DNA of 64,000 nucleotides from Paraburkholderia gardini (GCF_907164575.1 NZ_CAJQYY010000008.1:1-64000); one strand, 5' to 3'. Numbered from the stretch's first letter, positions 8,509-19,064 are shown. Notes: generated by a model not told the origin, from the letters alone. Made by a program: numbers and translations.

Positions 8509-9618
8509 ATGGCAAGCCTGACCCTGCGCGACATCGCGAAGCGCTACGACGAAACCGAAGTGATGCGCAACATCAACCTCGACATCGCGGACGGCGAGTT
8601 CGTCGTATTCGTCGGCCCGAGCGGCTGCGGAAAATCGACGCTGATGCGCATGATCGCCGGCCTCGAGGACATCAGCAGCGGCGACCTGAACATCGACGGC
8701 GTGCGCGTGAACGACATTCCGCCGGCCAAACGCGGCATCGCGATGGTGTTCCAGTCGTACGCGCTTTATCCGCACATGACGCTGTACGACAACATGGCCT
8801 TCGGCCTGAAACTCGCCGGCACGAAAAAGCCGGAAATCGACGCAGCCGTACGCAACGCAGCGAAGATCCTGCACATCGACCATCTGCTCGACCGCAAGCC
8901 GAAGCAGCTGTCGGGCGGCCAGCGTCAACGCGTCGCGATTGGCCGCGCGATCACGCGCAAGCCGAAAGTGTTCCTGTTCGACGAACCGTTGTCGAATCTC
9001 GATGCGGCATTGCGCGTGAAGATGCGCCTCGAATTCGCACGCCTGCACGACGAACTGAAGACCACGATGATCTACGTGACGCACGATCAGGTCGAAGCCA
9101 TGACGCTCGCCGACAAGATCGTCGTGCTGTCGGCGGGGAACATCGAGCAGGTCGGCAGCCCGAACCGCCTGTATCACGCGCCGGCGAACCGTTTTGTCGC
9201 GGGCTTTATCGGTTCGCCGAAGATGAACTTCTTCGAAGGCACGGTGCAGTCGGTGACAGCCGAGGGCGTGACGGTGCGCTACGACACGGGCGAAATGCAG
9301 CGCGTGGCCGTGGAGCCTTCGAAGGTGAAGGAGGGCGACAAGGTGACGGTCGGTATCCGGCCTGAACACACGCACGTGAATTCGGGCGAATACGGTGTTT
9401 CGGTGAAGACGATGGCGATCGAATCGCTCGGCGATGCGGCGTATCTGTATGCCGAATCGAGCGTGGCACCAGATGGCGTCATCGCGCGTATTCCGCCGCT
9501 GGAGCGCCATGAACGTGGCGAGACGTTGAAGCTGGGCGCCACGCCGGATCACTGCCATCTGTTCGATGCTGACGGTCAGGCGTTCGAGCGCAAGATCATC
9601 GAAGTGCTGGCGGCCTGA
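8509..9618 (+). CDS. polyol ABC transporter ATP-binding protein (UgpC/MsmK/SmoK type)
   Basis: ATPase of 369 residues for the sugar/polyol importer. Walker [10 protein letters not shown] is at about 36-44, the signature LSGGQRQRV near 134-142, Walker B VFLFDEP and the switch His (VTHDQ) follow, and a C-terminal OB-fold regulatory region begins near residue 235. It lies 65 bp after the HAD gene with a GGGAG ribosome-binding site and ends the operon. A GC-rich hairpin with a T-run follows. Such ATPases can serve several importers. Confidence 0.92.
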   Translation: MASLTLRDIAKRYDETEVMRNINLDIADGEFVVFVGPSGCGKSTLMRMIAGLEDISSGDLNIDGVRVNDIPPAKRGIAMVFQSYALYPHMTLYDNMAFGLKLAGTKKPEIDAAVRNAAKILHIDHLLDRKPKQLSGGQRQRVAIGRAITRKPKVFLFDEPLSNLDAALRVKMRLEFARLHDELKTTMIYVTHDQVEAMTLADKIVVLSAGNIEQVGSPNRLYHAPANRFVAGFIGSPKMNFFEGTVQSVTAEGVTVRYDTGEMQRVAVEPSKVKEGDKVTVGIRPEHTHVNSGEYGVSVKTMAIESLGDAAYLYAESSVAPDGVIARIPPLERHERGETLKLGATPDHCHLFDADGQAFERKIIEVLAA

Positions 9619-9686
9619 CGCTTCGGGGTGCCTGCAGCGCGGTGTTCACTCCAGCCGCGCTGCAAGACCTGAACGGGCAACTGACT

Positions 9687-9727
9687 GCTGCGCCGTCTGC
9701 TGTCTCCCCGGCGGCGCGGCTTTTTTT
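9687..9727 (+). terminator. terminator of the polyol ABC operon
   Basis: GCTGCGCCG pairs with CGGCGCGGC (one wobble) and is followed directly by seven T residues. It lies just before the convergent SorC stop at 9731. Confidence 0.75.
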
Positions 9728-9730
9728 GCG

Positions 9731-10714
9731 TTAGCGCTTGCGGCCGGTTTTGGCCGCCTCTTGTGTTCCCTCTTCCAGCGCCGCGCGCGCGCAGCGTTCG
9801 TCGGTCACCAGACCCGACAGCCAGCCGCCCTTCAACGCCGCGATTACCGCATCGCGTTTGCGCTCGCCGCCGGCGAAGCCGATCGTCGGCCGTTTCGGCG
9901 GCGAATCCAGATAGAGGCTCGTGACGCGATTGCCGGTCGGCGAGACGACCCGCGCGCCCGATGCGCTGATCGGCAGCCCCAGCATTTCCGCCACCGCGCC
10001 GCGCTGAACCAGATCCTTCACTTCGGCCGACGTGATGAACCCGTCCTCATGCAGCGGACAGTCCGGCCCGATATTGCCGATTCCGACAAACGCGACATCC
10101 GCCGACCCCGACAGCGATTCGACGATGCGATACAGCCGGTGATTGACCCACTGCGCGCGCTCGGCTTCGTTATCGGCGATGAGCGGCGCGGGCAGCAAAA
10201 AGTGCTTGCCGCCGGTTTTCTCGGAGATATGCAGCGCGACGTCGTAGCGGTTCGACGAGCCGTCCTGCGCGATCGCGCCCACCATCGACACCAGCCGGTG
10301 CTGCGGCCGGTCGAGCTGCGCGATCTGGTCGACGGCGGCCTTCAGCGTACGCCCGCTGCTCACCGCGACGATCATCGGCTTTTCCTCGAGCAGATAGCGC
10401 TCCATCACCTGCGCGCCGGCGACGGCCAGCTTGCGGTCGATCTCTTCGGGCGTGTCGTCGTCGACCGGGACGATTTCGCAGAACGACAACCCGTAGCGCT
10501 TCGACAGCTGGTCGGCAAGCGCGAGGCAGTCGGCCAGCTGATGATCGACGCGCACGCGAATCAGGTTCTTTTCGACCGCGAACGCGACGAGCCGCTGCGC
10601 GACCGGGCGCGACACCTGGAGCTTTTCCGCGATCTCGTTCTGGGTGTTGCCCGCGACGTAATAGAGCCACGCGGCGCGGGTGGCGAGATCGAGTTTTTCG
10701 GTAGACCTGGACAC
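9731..10714 (-). CDS. SorC-family sugar-binding transcriptional regulator
   Basis: Regulator of 327 residues. An N-terminal helix-turn-helix lies at about 15-50 (AAWLYYVAGNTQNEIAEKL region) and a C-terminal sugar-phosphate-binding domain follows, with VSSGRTL and the GIGNIGPDC segment. SorC proteins sense phosphorylated sugars or polyols. It lies between the ABC operon and the xylulokinase gene, pointing toward the operon end, so it probably controls one or both units. A phosphorylated effector such as xylulose 5-phosphate would fit, but this is inference. Confidence 0.85.
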   Translation of the reverse strand: MSRSTEKLDLATRAAWLYYVAGNTQNEIAEKLQVSRPVAQRLVAFAVEKNLIRVRVDHQLADCLALADQLSKRYGLSFCEIVPVDDDTPEEIDRKLAVAGAQVMERYLLEEKPMIVAVSSGRTLKAAVDQIAQLDRPQHRLVSMVGAIAQDGSSNRYDVALHISEKTGGKHFLLPAPLIADNEAERAQWVNHRLYRIVESLSGSADVAFVGIGNIGPDCPLHEDGFITSAEVKDLVQRGAVAEMLGLPISASGARVVSPTGNRVTSLYLDSPPKRPTIGFAGGERKRDAVIAALKGGWLSGLVTDERCARAALEEGTQEAAKTGRKR

Positions 10715-10858
10715 GATGGATCTTTGACGTGAGCGGCTTGCGCCGCGTGACAGGGTTCGGTGCGGCGACGAACGGAAATCGGTCGCGCGCCGATGATAGC
10801 AGTCGTCTTTCTAAAACCAGTTGCGCGTCCAGACGCCGGACGCGCGCACATCAATGGC

Positions 10859-12340
10859 TCACGCCAGTGGCGCGCGCGCCGGATCGAAGAGCGGCCGCAC
10901 ATGCCGGTAGAGCGCGCGGTACGCGTCGAGCCGTGCGCGCAACGCGGCATGCCGTGCGGGGTCCGGTGTGAATTCGATTTCGACGGGCGGCTTCGTCAGC
11001 ACGGTCGCTGGATCGCCGCCGGCTGCGAGCCAGCCGAGCCGGGCCGCGCCGAGTGCCGCGCCGGTTTCACCGCCGCCGTGCTTGCGCGTCGGTGTGTCGA
11101 GCGCGTCGGCGAGCAGTTGCGCCCAGTAGTTGCTGCGCGCGCCGCCGCCGATCAGCGACAGCGCGCGCGCTTCGGTGCCGGCGGCACGCAGCGCGTCGAG
11201 GCCATCGGTGAGCGCGAGCGTCACGCCTTCGAGCACGGCGTAGCCAAGCAGCGCGCGATCGGTCGCGTGCGTCATGCCGAAGAACACGCCCTGTGCGTAC
11301 GGGTCGTTGTGCGGCGTGCGTTCGCCCGAGAGATAGGGCAGAAAGAGCGGCGCGGTAGCGAGCGCGTCGTGCGGAAGGGCGGCGACTTCGGCGAGCAGCG
11401 TCGGCTCGTCGGTCGATGTGAGCTTGCAGACCCAGCGCAGACAGCTTGCCGCCGAGAGCACCACGCTCATCTGATGCCAGCGATCAGGAATCGCATGACA
11501 GAACGCGTGTACCGCCGATGAAGGGTTCGGCCGGAACCGGTCGCCGACCACGCACAGCACGCCTGACGTCCCGAGCGACACGAAGCCGTCGCCCGGCTGG
11601 ATCGCGCCGATGCCGATCGCGCTGGTCGCGTTGTCGCCTCCGCCGGCCGCCACCACGACGCCGTCCTTCAGGCCGAATTCGCGTGCCACCTGCGGCCGTA
11701 ACGTGCCCGACGGCGCGCTGCCTTCGGCAAGCCGCGGCATCTGCGCGCGACGCATGTCGCACGCGGCGAGCAACGCGTCCGACCAGTCGCGCTTCGCGAC
11801 GTCGAGCCACAGCGTGCCGGCCGCATCCGACGGATCGGACACTTTCTCGCCGGTGAGCATCAGACGCAGGTAATCCTTCGGCAGCAGCACGCAGGCCGTC
11901 TTGCGGAAGCGTTCAGGTTCGTGCCGCTGTACCCACAGCAGCTTCGGCGCGGTGAAGCCGGGCATCGCGAGATTGCCCGCGATGCGATGCAGCTCGGGCG
12001 CGCGTGCGGTCAGCTCGCCGCATTCGTCGACGCTGCGCATGTCGTTCCACAGGATCGCCGGGCGCAGTACGCGATCTTCAGCATCGAGCAGCACGGCGCC
12101 GTGCATCTGGCCCGACAGGCCGATGCCGCGAATCTGCGCGAATTCGTCGGGATGACGTGCACGCAGCGCGGCGAGCGCGGCGCGTGTGCCGTCCCACCAG
12201 TCGGCCGGATTCTGCTCGGCCCAACGCTGATGCGGACGCGAAACGGTGAACGGTGAGCCCGCGGTGCCGATCACGCGCCCGGTGGGTGCGAGCAGCAGGA
12301 CTTTTACTTCGGACGTGCCGAGGTCGATGCCGAGATACAT
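10859..12340 (-). CDS. xylB: xylulokinase
   Basis: FGGY-family sugar kinase of 493 residues that phosphorylates D-xylulose with ATP and feeds the pentose phosphate pathway. The N-terminal phosphate loop reads GIDLGTSEVK. The LSGQMHG segment at about 78-84 carries the conserved substrate-binding Met/His. The adenosine motif IGGGARSNYW lies near residue 398. It is downstream of the arabinitol dehydrogenase gene on the same strand, the classic dalD-xylB pairing, although a 145-bp gap separates them. No xylose isomerase is present, so arabinitol rather than xylose is the likely source of xylulose. Confidence 0.92.
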   Translation of the reverse strand: MYLGIDLGTSEVKVLLLAPTGRVIGTAGSPFTVSRPHQRWAEQNPADWWDGTRAALAALRARHPDEFAQIRGIGLSGQMHGAVLLDAEDRVLRPAILWNDMRSVDECGELTARAPELHRIAGNLAMPGFTAPKLLWVQRHEPERFRKTACVLLPKDYLRLMLTGEKVSDPSDAAGTLWLDVAKRDWSDALLAACDMRRAQMPRLAEGSAPSGTLRPQVAREFGLKDGVVVAAGGGDNATSAIGIGAIQPGDGFVSLGTSGVLCVVGDRFRPNPSSAVHAFCHAIPDRWHQMSVVLSAASCLRWVCKLTSTDEPTLLAEVAALPHDALATAPLFLPYLSGERTPHNDPYAQGVFFGMTHATDRALLGYAVLEGVTLALTDGLDALRAAGTEARALSLIGGGARSNYWAQLLADALDTPTRKHGGGETGAALGAARLGWLAAGGDPATVLTKPPVEIEFTPDPARHAALRARLDAYRALYRHVRPLFDPARAPLA

Positions 12341-12485
12341 GGGCGCGGAACCTTCGTCATTGGGATGCGCTACTTTATCCGCACACGGCGGCCGTCGCCA
12401 TGCGCATTAGACCTGGCTCGCGTGCATGCACCTCGAGACCGTGTTTCACCACGTGCTGTTGTGTCGATCCGTCGATCGCGCGTCG

Positions 12486-13880
12486 TCAGCCCCGCTTTGC
12501 GAGCCACGCATCGACGCGGCCCACGGCAGCCCGCAGCGCGTTTTCGAGCTTCGGTGTCTGCGCCATGCTGCCCCACAGGAGACGGTCGGCGCAGAACGCC
12601 TGTAGCGGGTCCGGCGCGGCGAAGAAACCGCGCGCGACGCTCTCGTCCATCACGCCGTCCTGATATGCGTACGGCAGCTTGCCAGCCTGCCAGCGGTCGA
12701 GGAAGCGGAAGAACAGCGCGGGCAGCATCGCGGTGGCCGCCGGTTCGACGCCGCGCGCGAAGCATTCCGCAAGCGTCGGCGCGATGAAGCCGGGGATCTT
12801 GGAAAAGCCGTCGGCGGCCACGCGCTGGTTCGTGTCCTGGATGAACGGATTGCTGAAGCGTTCCAGCACGACATCGCGATAGCGTTCGAGGTCGAGCGGG
12901 CTCGGCGTGAGACACGGGATCACGTCCTGCGTGACGTAGTCGTACGCGAACTTCTGGATATCGGTGTCGATCGTGCCTTCGTGGATATAGCGCAGCCCGA
13001 CGAGCGTCCCCGCCCACGCGATGCAGCTGTGCGTCGCGTTCAGGATGCGGATCTTCGCTTCCTCGTAGGGCAGCACCGATTCGACCAGTTCCGCGCCGAC
13101 CTTTTCCCACGCGGGACGCCCCGCACGAAAGTTGTTTTCGATCACCCACTGGATGAACGCTTCGCCCATCACCGGGCAGGCGTCGTTGAAGCCGGTTGCG
13201 GCGAGCACGCGTTCACGGACGTCGTCCGTGGGGCGCGGCGTGATGCGGTCGACCATCGAATTCGGCGAGCTCGTGTTCGCGTCGAACCAGGTTTTGAGCG
13301 TCGCGTCGCCGCGCCGGTCGAGAAACTCGCTCATGCCCGCGTGAAAACGCTCGCCGTTGCTGCGCAGGTTGTCGCACGACTGCAGCGTGACGGGGCCTGC
13401 ATTGCGTTTCATGCGCGCTTCGAGGATCGCTGAGAGTGCGCCATAGATGGTCGTGCGGCCGCCTTTGAGGTCGGCGGCGAGATCGGCGTTGGCGGTGTCG
13501 AGGTGGTCGTGTTCGTCGAGGTAATAGCCGCCTTCGGTGACCGTGAACGCGATGATCCTGCAGGCCGGATCGGAACCGGCTTCGACGAGCCCGGTGAGAT
13601 CGGCCGACCACGGCAGCACGCGTTCGATCGAGCGGATGGTTTCGTACGCACGCTCGCCGTGCGGCGTGACGGTTTCGAGCGTGTAGACGCCGTCCTGCGA
13701 GGCAAGCGCCTCCAGCACGGCGTTCATGTCGCCACGGATATTGCCGACGGTCAGCGACCACTGCGGCTCGCCGGCCGCGCGCGCTGCGTTGAGCCGGTGC
13801 AGATACCACGCCTGATGTGCGCGGTGAAACGATCCCGCGCCGATGTGCAGGATCACCTGGACGTTCGCGTCGCTGCTCAT
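12486..13880 (-). CDS. dalD: D-arabinitol 4-dehydrogenase / mannitol dehydrogenase family
   Basis: Long-chain polyol dehydrogenase of 464 residues. The N-terminal NAD loop includes [12 protein letters not shown] (about 12-23) and the catalytic pattern K-x4-N-x2-H is Lys276, Asn281, His284 (KIRILNATH). This family includes mannitol, arabinitol and fructuronate oxidoreductases. Pairing with xylulokinase favours D-arabinitol to D-xylulose; mannitol to fructose is also possible. The ATG at 13880 is preceded by GGAGACGAG, and the palindromic repeat array begins only 13 bp upstream. The shared polyol operator lies beyond the repeats. Confidence 0.87.
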   Translation of the reverse strand: MSSDANVQVILHIGAGSFHRAHQAWYLHRLNAARAAGEPQWSLTVGNIRGDMNAVLEALASQDGVYTLETVTPHGERAYETIRSIERVLPWSADLTGLVEAGSDPACRIIAFTVTEGGYYLDEHDHLDTANADLAADLKGGRTTIYGALSAILEARMKRNAGPVTLQSCDNLRSNGERFHAGMSEFLDRRGDATLKTWFDANTSSPNSMVDRITPRPTDDVRERVLAATGFNDACPVMGEAFIQWVIENNFRAGRPAWEKVGAELVESVLPYEEAKIRILNATHSCIAWAGTLVGLRYIHEGTIDTDIQKFAYDYVTQDVIPCLTPSPLDLERYRDVVLERFSNPFIQDTNQRVAADGFSKIPGFIAPTLAECFARGVEPAATAMLPALFFRFLDRWQAGKLPYAYQDGVMDESVARGFFAAPDPLQAFCADRLLWGSMAQTPKLENALRAAVGRVDAWLAKRG

Positions 13881-13892
13881 ACTCGTCTCCTG

Positions 13893-13945
13893 TCGACCAG
13901 AGTTGGCGCTTTAGCGCCTTACTCTGGTCCCATGCAAGTTATTGC
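13893..13945. repeat. palindromic intergenic repeat, unit 1
   Basis: This unit runs from GTCGACCAGAGT to CCATGCAAGTTATTGCG. Its core 13895-13929 is a near-perfect hairpin: GACCAGAGT pairs with ACTCTGGTC, and GGCGCT with AGCGCC around a TT loop. It is followed directly by a second unit and is repeated at 22595-22694. The structure is REP-like; no transposase is present in the window. Confidence 0.85.
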
Positions 13946-13946
13946 G

Positions 13947-13999
13947 GTCGACCAGAGTTGGTGCAAAGCGCTTACTCCGGTCCCATGCAAGATGGTTGC
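13947..13999. repeat. palindromic intergenic repeat, unit 2
   Basis: Tandem copy of unit 1 in the same orientation, with the same GTCGACCAGAGTTGG head and TCCCATGCAAG tail. The stem GACCAGAGT/ACTCCGGTC has one mismatch, and the inner stem has a wobble around an AAA loop. The two units are spaced 54 bp apart. Confidence 0.85.
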
Positions 14000-14050
14000 T
14001 GTACTGGCGCGCACGTCTTTGAGCGTGCGCTTTTCTCGATGAGAGATCAT

Positions 14051-14083
14051 TTGCTCTGTGTGTGAACGAATGATCGTATCCGG
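14051..14083 (+). promoter_or_regulatory. copy 2 of shared polyol operator, dalD/AraC intergenic region
   Basis: This 33-bp segment starts TTGCTCTGT and contains CGAATGATCG. It matches 27 of 33 positions of the copy before the SDR gene. GATCATT (14045-14051) and AATGATC (14069-14075) form an additional inverted repeat across it. The rest of the 628-bp gap between dalD and the AraC start holds the repeat units and no convincing gene. Confidence 0.7.
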
Positions 14084-14508
14084 CGAATCGAAAGTCAAGG
14101 CAATGCGAGGCGCTTTCTGTGGCGCAGCGCGGCGTGAAAGGCTTTTCGCGCGTTGCCGGTAGCGGTGTGCAGTGCGCCAACGCAGCCGCCAGACTCTGGC
14201 TGCTGCGGTGCATCAAATTTGACCTTTTGCGGGTCAGTGCTTACCCCGATGCAAAAAAGTATCGGTACACGGTTTCATTTTGAGTGGATAGAAACGCGGT
14301 TGACGTCTACTTTTCGCTATACAAGATGAAGTGTCGCGGCGCACTGTGCAGGAGGCACCCGCACAGGTCGCGGGCGCCCAACGTCCAATGGAGGAAGACA
14401 CGGGATGATCGCGATCGCACCGGCATCGAAGGCCGTCCCCCGCCTGCAACGGTGTTTGCATGCGGCTGCTGCCGCATGAAGCGCACGCGACGTCATCAGG
14501 AGGGCTCC

Positions 14509-15441
14509 GTGCAACCCGATCTCGAACTGGTAGCCGTACGCCGCGACGAATCGTTCAAGGTGTGGTCGCACGGTTATCCATATCGCACCGTGCGCTGGCA
14601 CTTTCACCCTGAATACGAGATTCACCTGATCACCGCGACGACGGGCAAGGTGTTCGTCGGCGATTACATCGGCAGTTTTGCGCCGGGCAATCTGGTGATG
14701 ACGGGCCCGAATCTCCCGCACAACTGGGTCAGCGAAGTGCCGCGCGGCGAGACCGTCGAGCAGCGCTGTCTCGTGCTGCAGTTCGGCGCCGATTTCATCG
14801 CGAAGTGCATCGATACGTTTCCCGAGTTGAGGCACATCGAAACGATGCTCGAGGATTCGCGCTCGGGCCTGCTGTTCGACGAAGCCGCCGGTGAGGCCGC
14901 GAAGCCCGTGTTGACGGAACTGCTCCACGCGCATGGCTTCCGGCGCATCACGCTGTTCCTGCAACTGCTCGAACTGCTCGCGCAATGCACCGGGCGCAGG
15001 ACGCTTGCGAGCGCGGCCTGGCAAACCGATCCGTCGGGCTATGCATCGACGCGCATCAATCACGCGCTGGCGTATATCGGCAAGAACCTCGCGCAGCCGA
15101 TGCGCGAAGCCGATCTCGCGCAGCTTGCCGGACAAAGCGTCAGCGCGTTCTCGCGTTACTTTCGCCGCCATACCGGCCTGCCGTTCGTGCAGTACGTCAA
15201 CCGTCTGCGCATCAACATGGCGTGCCAGCTGCTGATGTCGGACGAATTGAGCATCACCGATATCTGCTATCAGGTCGGCTTTAACAACCTGTCGAATTTC
15301 AACCGCCAGTTCCTGCTGCTGAAAGGGATGCCGCCGTCGAAGTTCCGCGCGTACCAGCAGCTCAATGCCGCAAGCGCCGTGGGGCCGGAAGCACCGCCGG
15401 CGAGGCCCGCTGAAACAGTGGCGTCGTTTGCCGCCGGGTGA
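14509..15441 (+). CDS. AraC-family transcriptional regulator of polyol genes
   Basis: Regulator of 310 residues with an N-terminal cupin-like effector domain (HFHPEYEIHLI near residue 28) and two C-terminal helix-turn-helix motifs (QSVSAFSRYFRR, then ITDICYQVGFNNLSNFNRQF region). I chose the GTG at 14509 because AGGAGGG lies four to five bases upstream; the ATG at 14476 lacks such a site. It is divergent from dalD and is the best candidate for binding the 33-bp element present before dalD and before the SDR operon. Similar regulators activate mannitol, sorbitol or arabinitol genes in Pseudomonas and Burkholderia. Confidence 0.85.
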   Translation: MQPDLELVAVRRDESFKVWSHGYPYRTVRWHFHPEYEIHLITATTGKVFVGDYIGSFAPGNLVMTGPNLPHNWVSEVPRGETVEQRCLVLQFGADFIAKCIDTFPELRHIETMLEDSRSGLLFDEAAGEAAKPVLTELLHAHGFRRITLFLQLLELLAQCTGRRTLASAAWQTDPSGYASTRINHALAYIGKNLAQPMREADLAQLAGQSVSAFSRYFRRHTGLPFVQYVNRLRINMACQLLMSDELSITDICYQVGFNNLSNFNRQFLLLKGMPPSKFRAYQQLNAASAVGPEAPPARPAETVASFAAG

Positions 15442-15526
15442 CCGTGCTCACCTCACACGATCCGGCGACGCTCCCGCAGACACCGGCCGGCGCGCGCTGC
15501 GAACGCTGAAGCGTTACTGCGCCGCT

Positions 15527-16453
15527 TCAAAGCACCGTGCGCACGTGCCACAGTTCCGGAAACAGTACGACGTCGAGCATCTTGCGCAGATACGGCGCGC
15601 CGCTCGTGCCGCCCGTGCCCTGCTTGAAACCGATGATCCGCTCGACGGTCGTCACGTGCCGGAAACGCCACTGGCGAAACGCGTCTTCCAGATCGACCAG
15701 CTCTTCGGCCATCTCGTACAGTTCCCAGTGCTGCGATGGATTGCGATACACCTCGAGCCATGCCGCTTCGACGGATGCGTCGTGCGTGGTGGGTTGCGTC
15801 CAGTCCCGTTCGAGCCGCTCCGGATCGATCGCGAAACCGCGGCGCGCGAGCAGGCGGATCACTTCGTCATAGAACGACGGCGCTTCGAGCGTGGCCTGCA
15901 CTTCGGCGAGCACATCGGGGCGATGCACGTGAGGCTTCAGCATCTGCACGTTCTTGTTGCCGAGCAGGAATTCCAGCTGCCGGTACTGATACGACTGAAA
16001 ACCGGACGACGCGCCCAGGTAAGGCCGCATCGCGGTGTATTCAGAGGGCGTCATCGTCGCGAGTACGCTCCACGCCTGCACGAGCTGTTCGAGGATGCGC
16101 GATACGCGTGCGAGCATCTTGAACGCCGGCGGCAGTCTGTCGCCATGCACGGAGGCGAGCGCGCCGCGCAGTTCGTAGAGCGCGAGCTTCATCCACAGCT
16201 CGCTTGTCTGATGCTGGATGATGAACAGCATCTCGTTGTGATCCGGCGAAAGCGGATGCTGCGCCGACAGGATCGATCCGAGCGACAGATAGTCGCCGTA
16301 ACTCATCGACTTCGAGAAATCGAGTTGCGCGTCGTGCCAGCCTTCGGCGCTGGATGGTGGAACGTGGGGTGCATGGGCGCTCGTGGTCGCGCCATGTCCG
16401 AACGGACAGCCTTGCGAGGGTTCGTCGCCGGGCAACTGCATGTGATCGGTCAT
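15527..16453 (-). CDS. kynA: tryptophan 2,3-dioxygenase
   Basis: Heme enzyme of 308 residues that opens the indole ring of L-tryptophan to N-formylkynurenine, the first step of the kynurenine pathway. Typical segments are the GCPFGHGA N-terminus, [20 protein letters not shown] (about 67-86), which carries the distal heme-pocket His, and the GTGGTSG loop near the C-terminus. It starts 10 bp after the kynU stop and is the last gene of the kynB-kynU-kynA operon. It converges on the AraC gene. Confidence 0.96.
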   Translation of the reverse strand: MTDHMQLPGDEPSQGCPFGHGATTSAHAPHVPPSSAEGWHDAQLDFSKSMSYGDYLSLGSILSAQHPLSPDHNEMLFIIQHQTSELWMKLALYELRGALASVHGDRLPPAFKMLARVSRILEQLVQAWSVLATMTPSEYTAMRPYLGASSGFQSYQYRQLEFLLGNKNVQMLKPHVHRPDVLAEVQATLEAPSFYDEVIRLLARRGFAIDPERLERDWTQPTTHDASVEAAWLEVYRNPSQHWELYEMAEELVDLEDAFRQWRFRHVTTVERIIGFKQGTGGTSGAPYLRKMLDVVLFPELWHVRTVL

Positions 16454-16463
16454 TGCGTGCTCC

Positions 16464-17714
16464 TCAGGTCACCGCGCCGCGCGTCGCGAATTCGGGCGCG
16501 CGCCAGGTTTCGTTCGCGAGCACGTCGCGCAGCGTTTCGACCGCGTCCCATACGTCGACGTAGCGCGTATAGAGCGGCGTGAAGCCGAACCGCAGCACGT
16601 GCGGTTCGCGATAATCGCCGATCACGCCGCGTGCGATCAGCGCCTGCATCACTTCGTAGCCGTTCGGATGCTCGAAGCTCGCATGCGAGCCGCGCTGCGC
16701 GTGCTCGCGCGGCGTGACGAGCGTCAGCGGAAATTCACCGCAGCGTGACTCGACGAGTGCGATGAAGAGATCCGTCAGCGCCAGCGACTTTTTGCGGATC
16801 GCCTGCATGTCGGTCTGCAGGAACACGTCGAGACCGCATTCGACGAGCGCCATCGAAACCATCGGCTGCGTGCCGCACAGAAAGCGGCCGATGCCGTCGT
16901 CCGGACGGTACGTGGGGTTCATTTCGAACGGCGCGCGATGTCCCCACCAGCCCGAAAGCGGTTGCGAAAACGCGTTCTGATGCTGCTCCGCGACCCACAC
17001 GAACGCGGGCGAGCCGGGCCCGCCGTTCAGATACTTGTACGTACAACCGACGGCATAGTCCGCGTTCGCGCCGTTCAGATCGACCGGCACCGCGCCGGCC
17101 GAATGGGCGAGATCCCAGAGCGCAAGCGCACCCGCGTCGTGGATCATCTTCGTCAACGCGGGCATGTCGTGCATGTAGCCCGTGCGGTAGTTCACGTGCG
17201 TGATCATCGCGATGGCCGTGTCGTCGCCGAGCGCGGCGGGCAGCTCCGACGGATCGTCGATCAGACGGAGTTCGTAGCCGCGGTCGAGCTGTTCGATCAG
17301 ACCTTGCGCGATATACAGATCGGTCGGGAAATTCGAGCGCTCCGATACGATCACGCGACGCTTCGGATCGCGACTGTGCTGCAGGCGCAGCGCCGCGGAC
17401 AGCAGCTTGAACAGGTTGATCGAAATCGTATCGGTGACGACCACTTCGTTTTCCCCCGCGCCGATCAGCGGCGCGAGCTTGTCGCCGAGCCGTCGCGGCA
17501 ACGCGAACCAGCCGGCGCTGTTCCAGCTGCGGATCAGGCCTTCGCCCCATTCGGCGGCGATGACGGTCTGCGCGCGCTGTGCCGCGGCGGCCGGCGCGAC
17601 GCCGAGCGAGTTGCCGTCGAGGTAGATCGTCGCGGTGGGCAAGGCGAATTCGTCGCGCAATGCGGCGAGCGGGTCGGCGCTGTCCAGCGCCACGGCTTCT
17701 TCACGGGTATTCAT
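16464..17714 (-). CDS. kynU: kynureninase
   Basis: PLP enzyme of 416 residues that cleaves kynurenine to anthranilate and alanine. The PLP lysine lies in the [12 protein letters not shown] segment at about residue 227, and YLDGNSLG near residue 31 is the usual N-terminal signature. It lies between kynB (74-bp gap) and kynA. The set of three enzymes takes tryptophan to anthranilate; no anthranilate dioxygenase is in the window. Confidence 0.96.
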   Translation of the reverse strand: MNTREEAVALDSADPLAALRDEFALPTATIYLDGNSLGVAPAAAAQRAQTVIAAEWGEGLIRSWNSAGWFALPRRLGDKLAPLIGAGENEVVVTDTISINLFKLLSAALRLQHSRDPKRRVIVSERSNFPTDLYIAQGLIEQLDRGYELRLIDDPSELPAALGDDTAIAMITHVNYRTGYMHDMPALTKMIHDAGALALWDLAHSAGAVPVDLNGANADYAVGCTYKYLNGGPGSPAFVWVAEQHQNAFSQPLSGWWGHRAPFEMNPTYRPDDGIGRFLCGTQPMVSMALVECGLDVFLQTDMQAIRKKSLALTDLFIALVESRCGEFPLTLVTPREHAQRGSHASFEHPNGYEVMQALIARGVIGDYREPHVLRFGFTPLYTRYVDVWDAVETLRDVLANETWRAPEFATRGAVT

Positions 17715-17788
17715 GATGATCCAGTCAAAGGGTATTTGGATGAGTTAGCGCGCGGTGCGCCCAAACGCGATCCATCGGATTCAAGCGT

Positions 17789-18424
17789 TCAAAGAGCACG
17801 TAGCACGGCGCGTACCGGGCTCGCATCGAGTGTCGTGAATTTGAGCGGCAGCGCGATGAGTTCGTAGTCGCCTTCTTCGACGGCATCCAGCACGATGCCT
17901 TCGAGAATCGCCATCCGGTGCGCGCGGACGCGGTGATGGGCGTCCATCGTCTTCGATTCCTGCGGATCGAGCGAAGGCGTGTCGATGCCGATCAGCTGGA
18001 CGCCGCGCGAAGCCAGCAGGTCGATCGTCTCCGGGGCCACCGCGCAGAACGCGCTGTCCCATGCGGTGACCGGCGCGCGCTCGTAGGTGCGCAGCAGCAC
18101 GCGCGGCGGCAGCGTTTCACCCTGGTCCAGTGCGGCGGCGATGTGCGCGGGCGTGACCCGCGGCGCGGCGCCGATGCAATGAATCACGCGACACCGGCCG
18201 ATATACGCATCCAGCGGCACGGCGCCGATCGCGACGCCTTCGGCGTCGTAGTGCAGCGGCGCGTCGGTATGGGCGCCGGTATGCGGCGACAGTGTCATCC
18301 GCGCAACATTCACCGGCGAGCCGGCTTCCATGCGCCAGACACGCTCGATGCCGACCGGCGTATCGCCCGGCCAGACGGGCGTGGCGGGGTCGACCGGCGG
18401 GGTGATATCCCAGAGTCTGTTCAT
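17789..18424 (-). CDS. kynB: kynurenine formamidase
   Basis: Metal-dependent cyclase-family hydrolase of 211 residues that removes formate from N-formylkynurenine. The metal-binding pattern [13 protein letters not shown] lies at about 46-58. I chose the ATG at 18424 (MNRLWDI); the frame upstream is open but runs into the divergent regulator gene. First gene of the kyn operon, with GGAGAC immediately before the start. The 130-bp gap to kynR holds a candidate operator. Confidence 0.95.
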   Translation of the reverse strand: MNRLWDITPPVDPATPVWPGDTPVGIERVWRMEAGSPVNVARMTLSPHTGAHTDAPLHYDAEGVAIGAVPLDAYIGRCRVIHCIGAAPRVTPAHIAAALDQGETLPPRVLLRTYERAPVTAWDSAFCAVAPETIDLLASRGVQLIGIDTPSLDPQESKTMDAHHRVRAHRMAILEGIVLDAVEEGDYELIALPLKFTTLDASPVRAVLRAL

Positions 18425-18479
18425 GTCTCCATCGTCATATCGATCCAATCCTGAAATGATAGGCGCGACCCCGCGAAAT

Positions 18480-18498
18480 GTGATTGCGAAAAAATCAC
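18480..18498. promoter_or_regulatory. candidate KynR operator between kynB and kynR
   Basis: GTGATT and AATCAC form a perfect 6-bp inverted repeat with a 7-bp spacer in the divergent kynB/kynR promoter region. Lrp-family regulators often bind such imperfect palindromes near their own gene. Function is inferred from position. Confidence 0.45.
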
Positions 18499-18554
18499 CT
18501 TCTTTGGCCTGTCCTGGAACATAATTTGAGATAAATGGGAAAGGGAGACCGAAT

Positions 18555-19064
18555 ATGAACGCGATCTCGCTCGACGCCACCGATTGCCGTATCCTGGCGG
18601 TGCTGCAGCATGAAGGACGGATCAGCAACCTCGATCTGGCAGAACGGATTTCGCTGTCCCCTTCCGCCTGTCTCAGGCGGTTGCGTCTGCTGGAAGAGCA
18701 GGGCGTCATCGAACGTTATCGGGCGTGCCTGAACCGCGAGGTGCTGGGCTTCGAGCTGGAAGCGTTCGTGCAGGTATCGATGCGCAACGACCAGGAGAAC
18801 TGGCACGAGCGTTTCGCGGAGGCGGTGCGGGACTGGCCGGAGGTGGTCGGCGCGTTCGTCGTGACGGGGGAGAGCCACTATGTGCTGCGCGTGCTGGCGC
18901 ACAACCTCAAGCACTATTCGGACTTCGTGCTGAGCCGGTTGTACAAGGCGCCCGGCGTGATGGATATCCGTTCGAACATCGTGCTGCAGACGCTCAAGGA
19001 AGATTCGGGCGTGCCGGTCGAACTGGTATCAGGCGCAAGCGCCGGCGTGGCAACGGCGAAGTAA
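18555..19064 (+). CDS. kynR: Lrp/AsnC-family regulator of the kynurenine operon
   Basis: Regulator of 169 residues with an N-terminal winged helix-turn-helix ([13 protein letters not shown] and [13 protein letters not shown]) and a C-terminal RAM domain for effector binding and oligomerisation. It is divergent from kynBUA, the arrangement seen in Pseudomonas and Burkholderia, where KynR responds to kynurenine. GGGAG precedes the ATG. Confidence 0.92.
   Translation: MNAISLDATDCRILAVLQHEGRISNLDLAERISLSPSACLRRLRLLEEQGVIERYRACLNREVLGFELEAFVQVSMRNDQENWHERFAEAVRDWPEVVGAFVVTGESHYVLRVLAHNLKHYSDFVLSRLYKAPGVMDIRSNIVLQTLKEDSGVPVELVSGASAGVATAK

Noticed and set aside
13893..13999. Two-unit tandem array considered as a CRISPR
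   Set aside because: There are only two adjacent palindromic units with no unique spacers and no cas genes.
13911..14216. Short open frames across the palindromic repeats that look conserved between the two clusters
   Set aside because: The shared peptide AWDRSKR comes from the repeated DNA itself and not from a coding gene.
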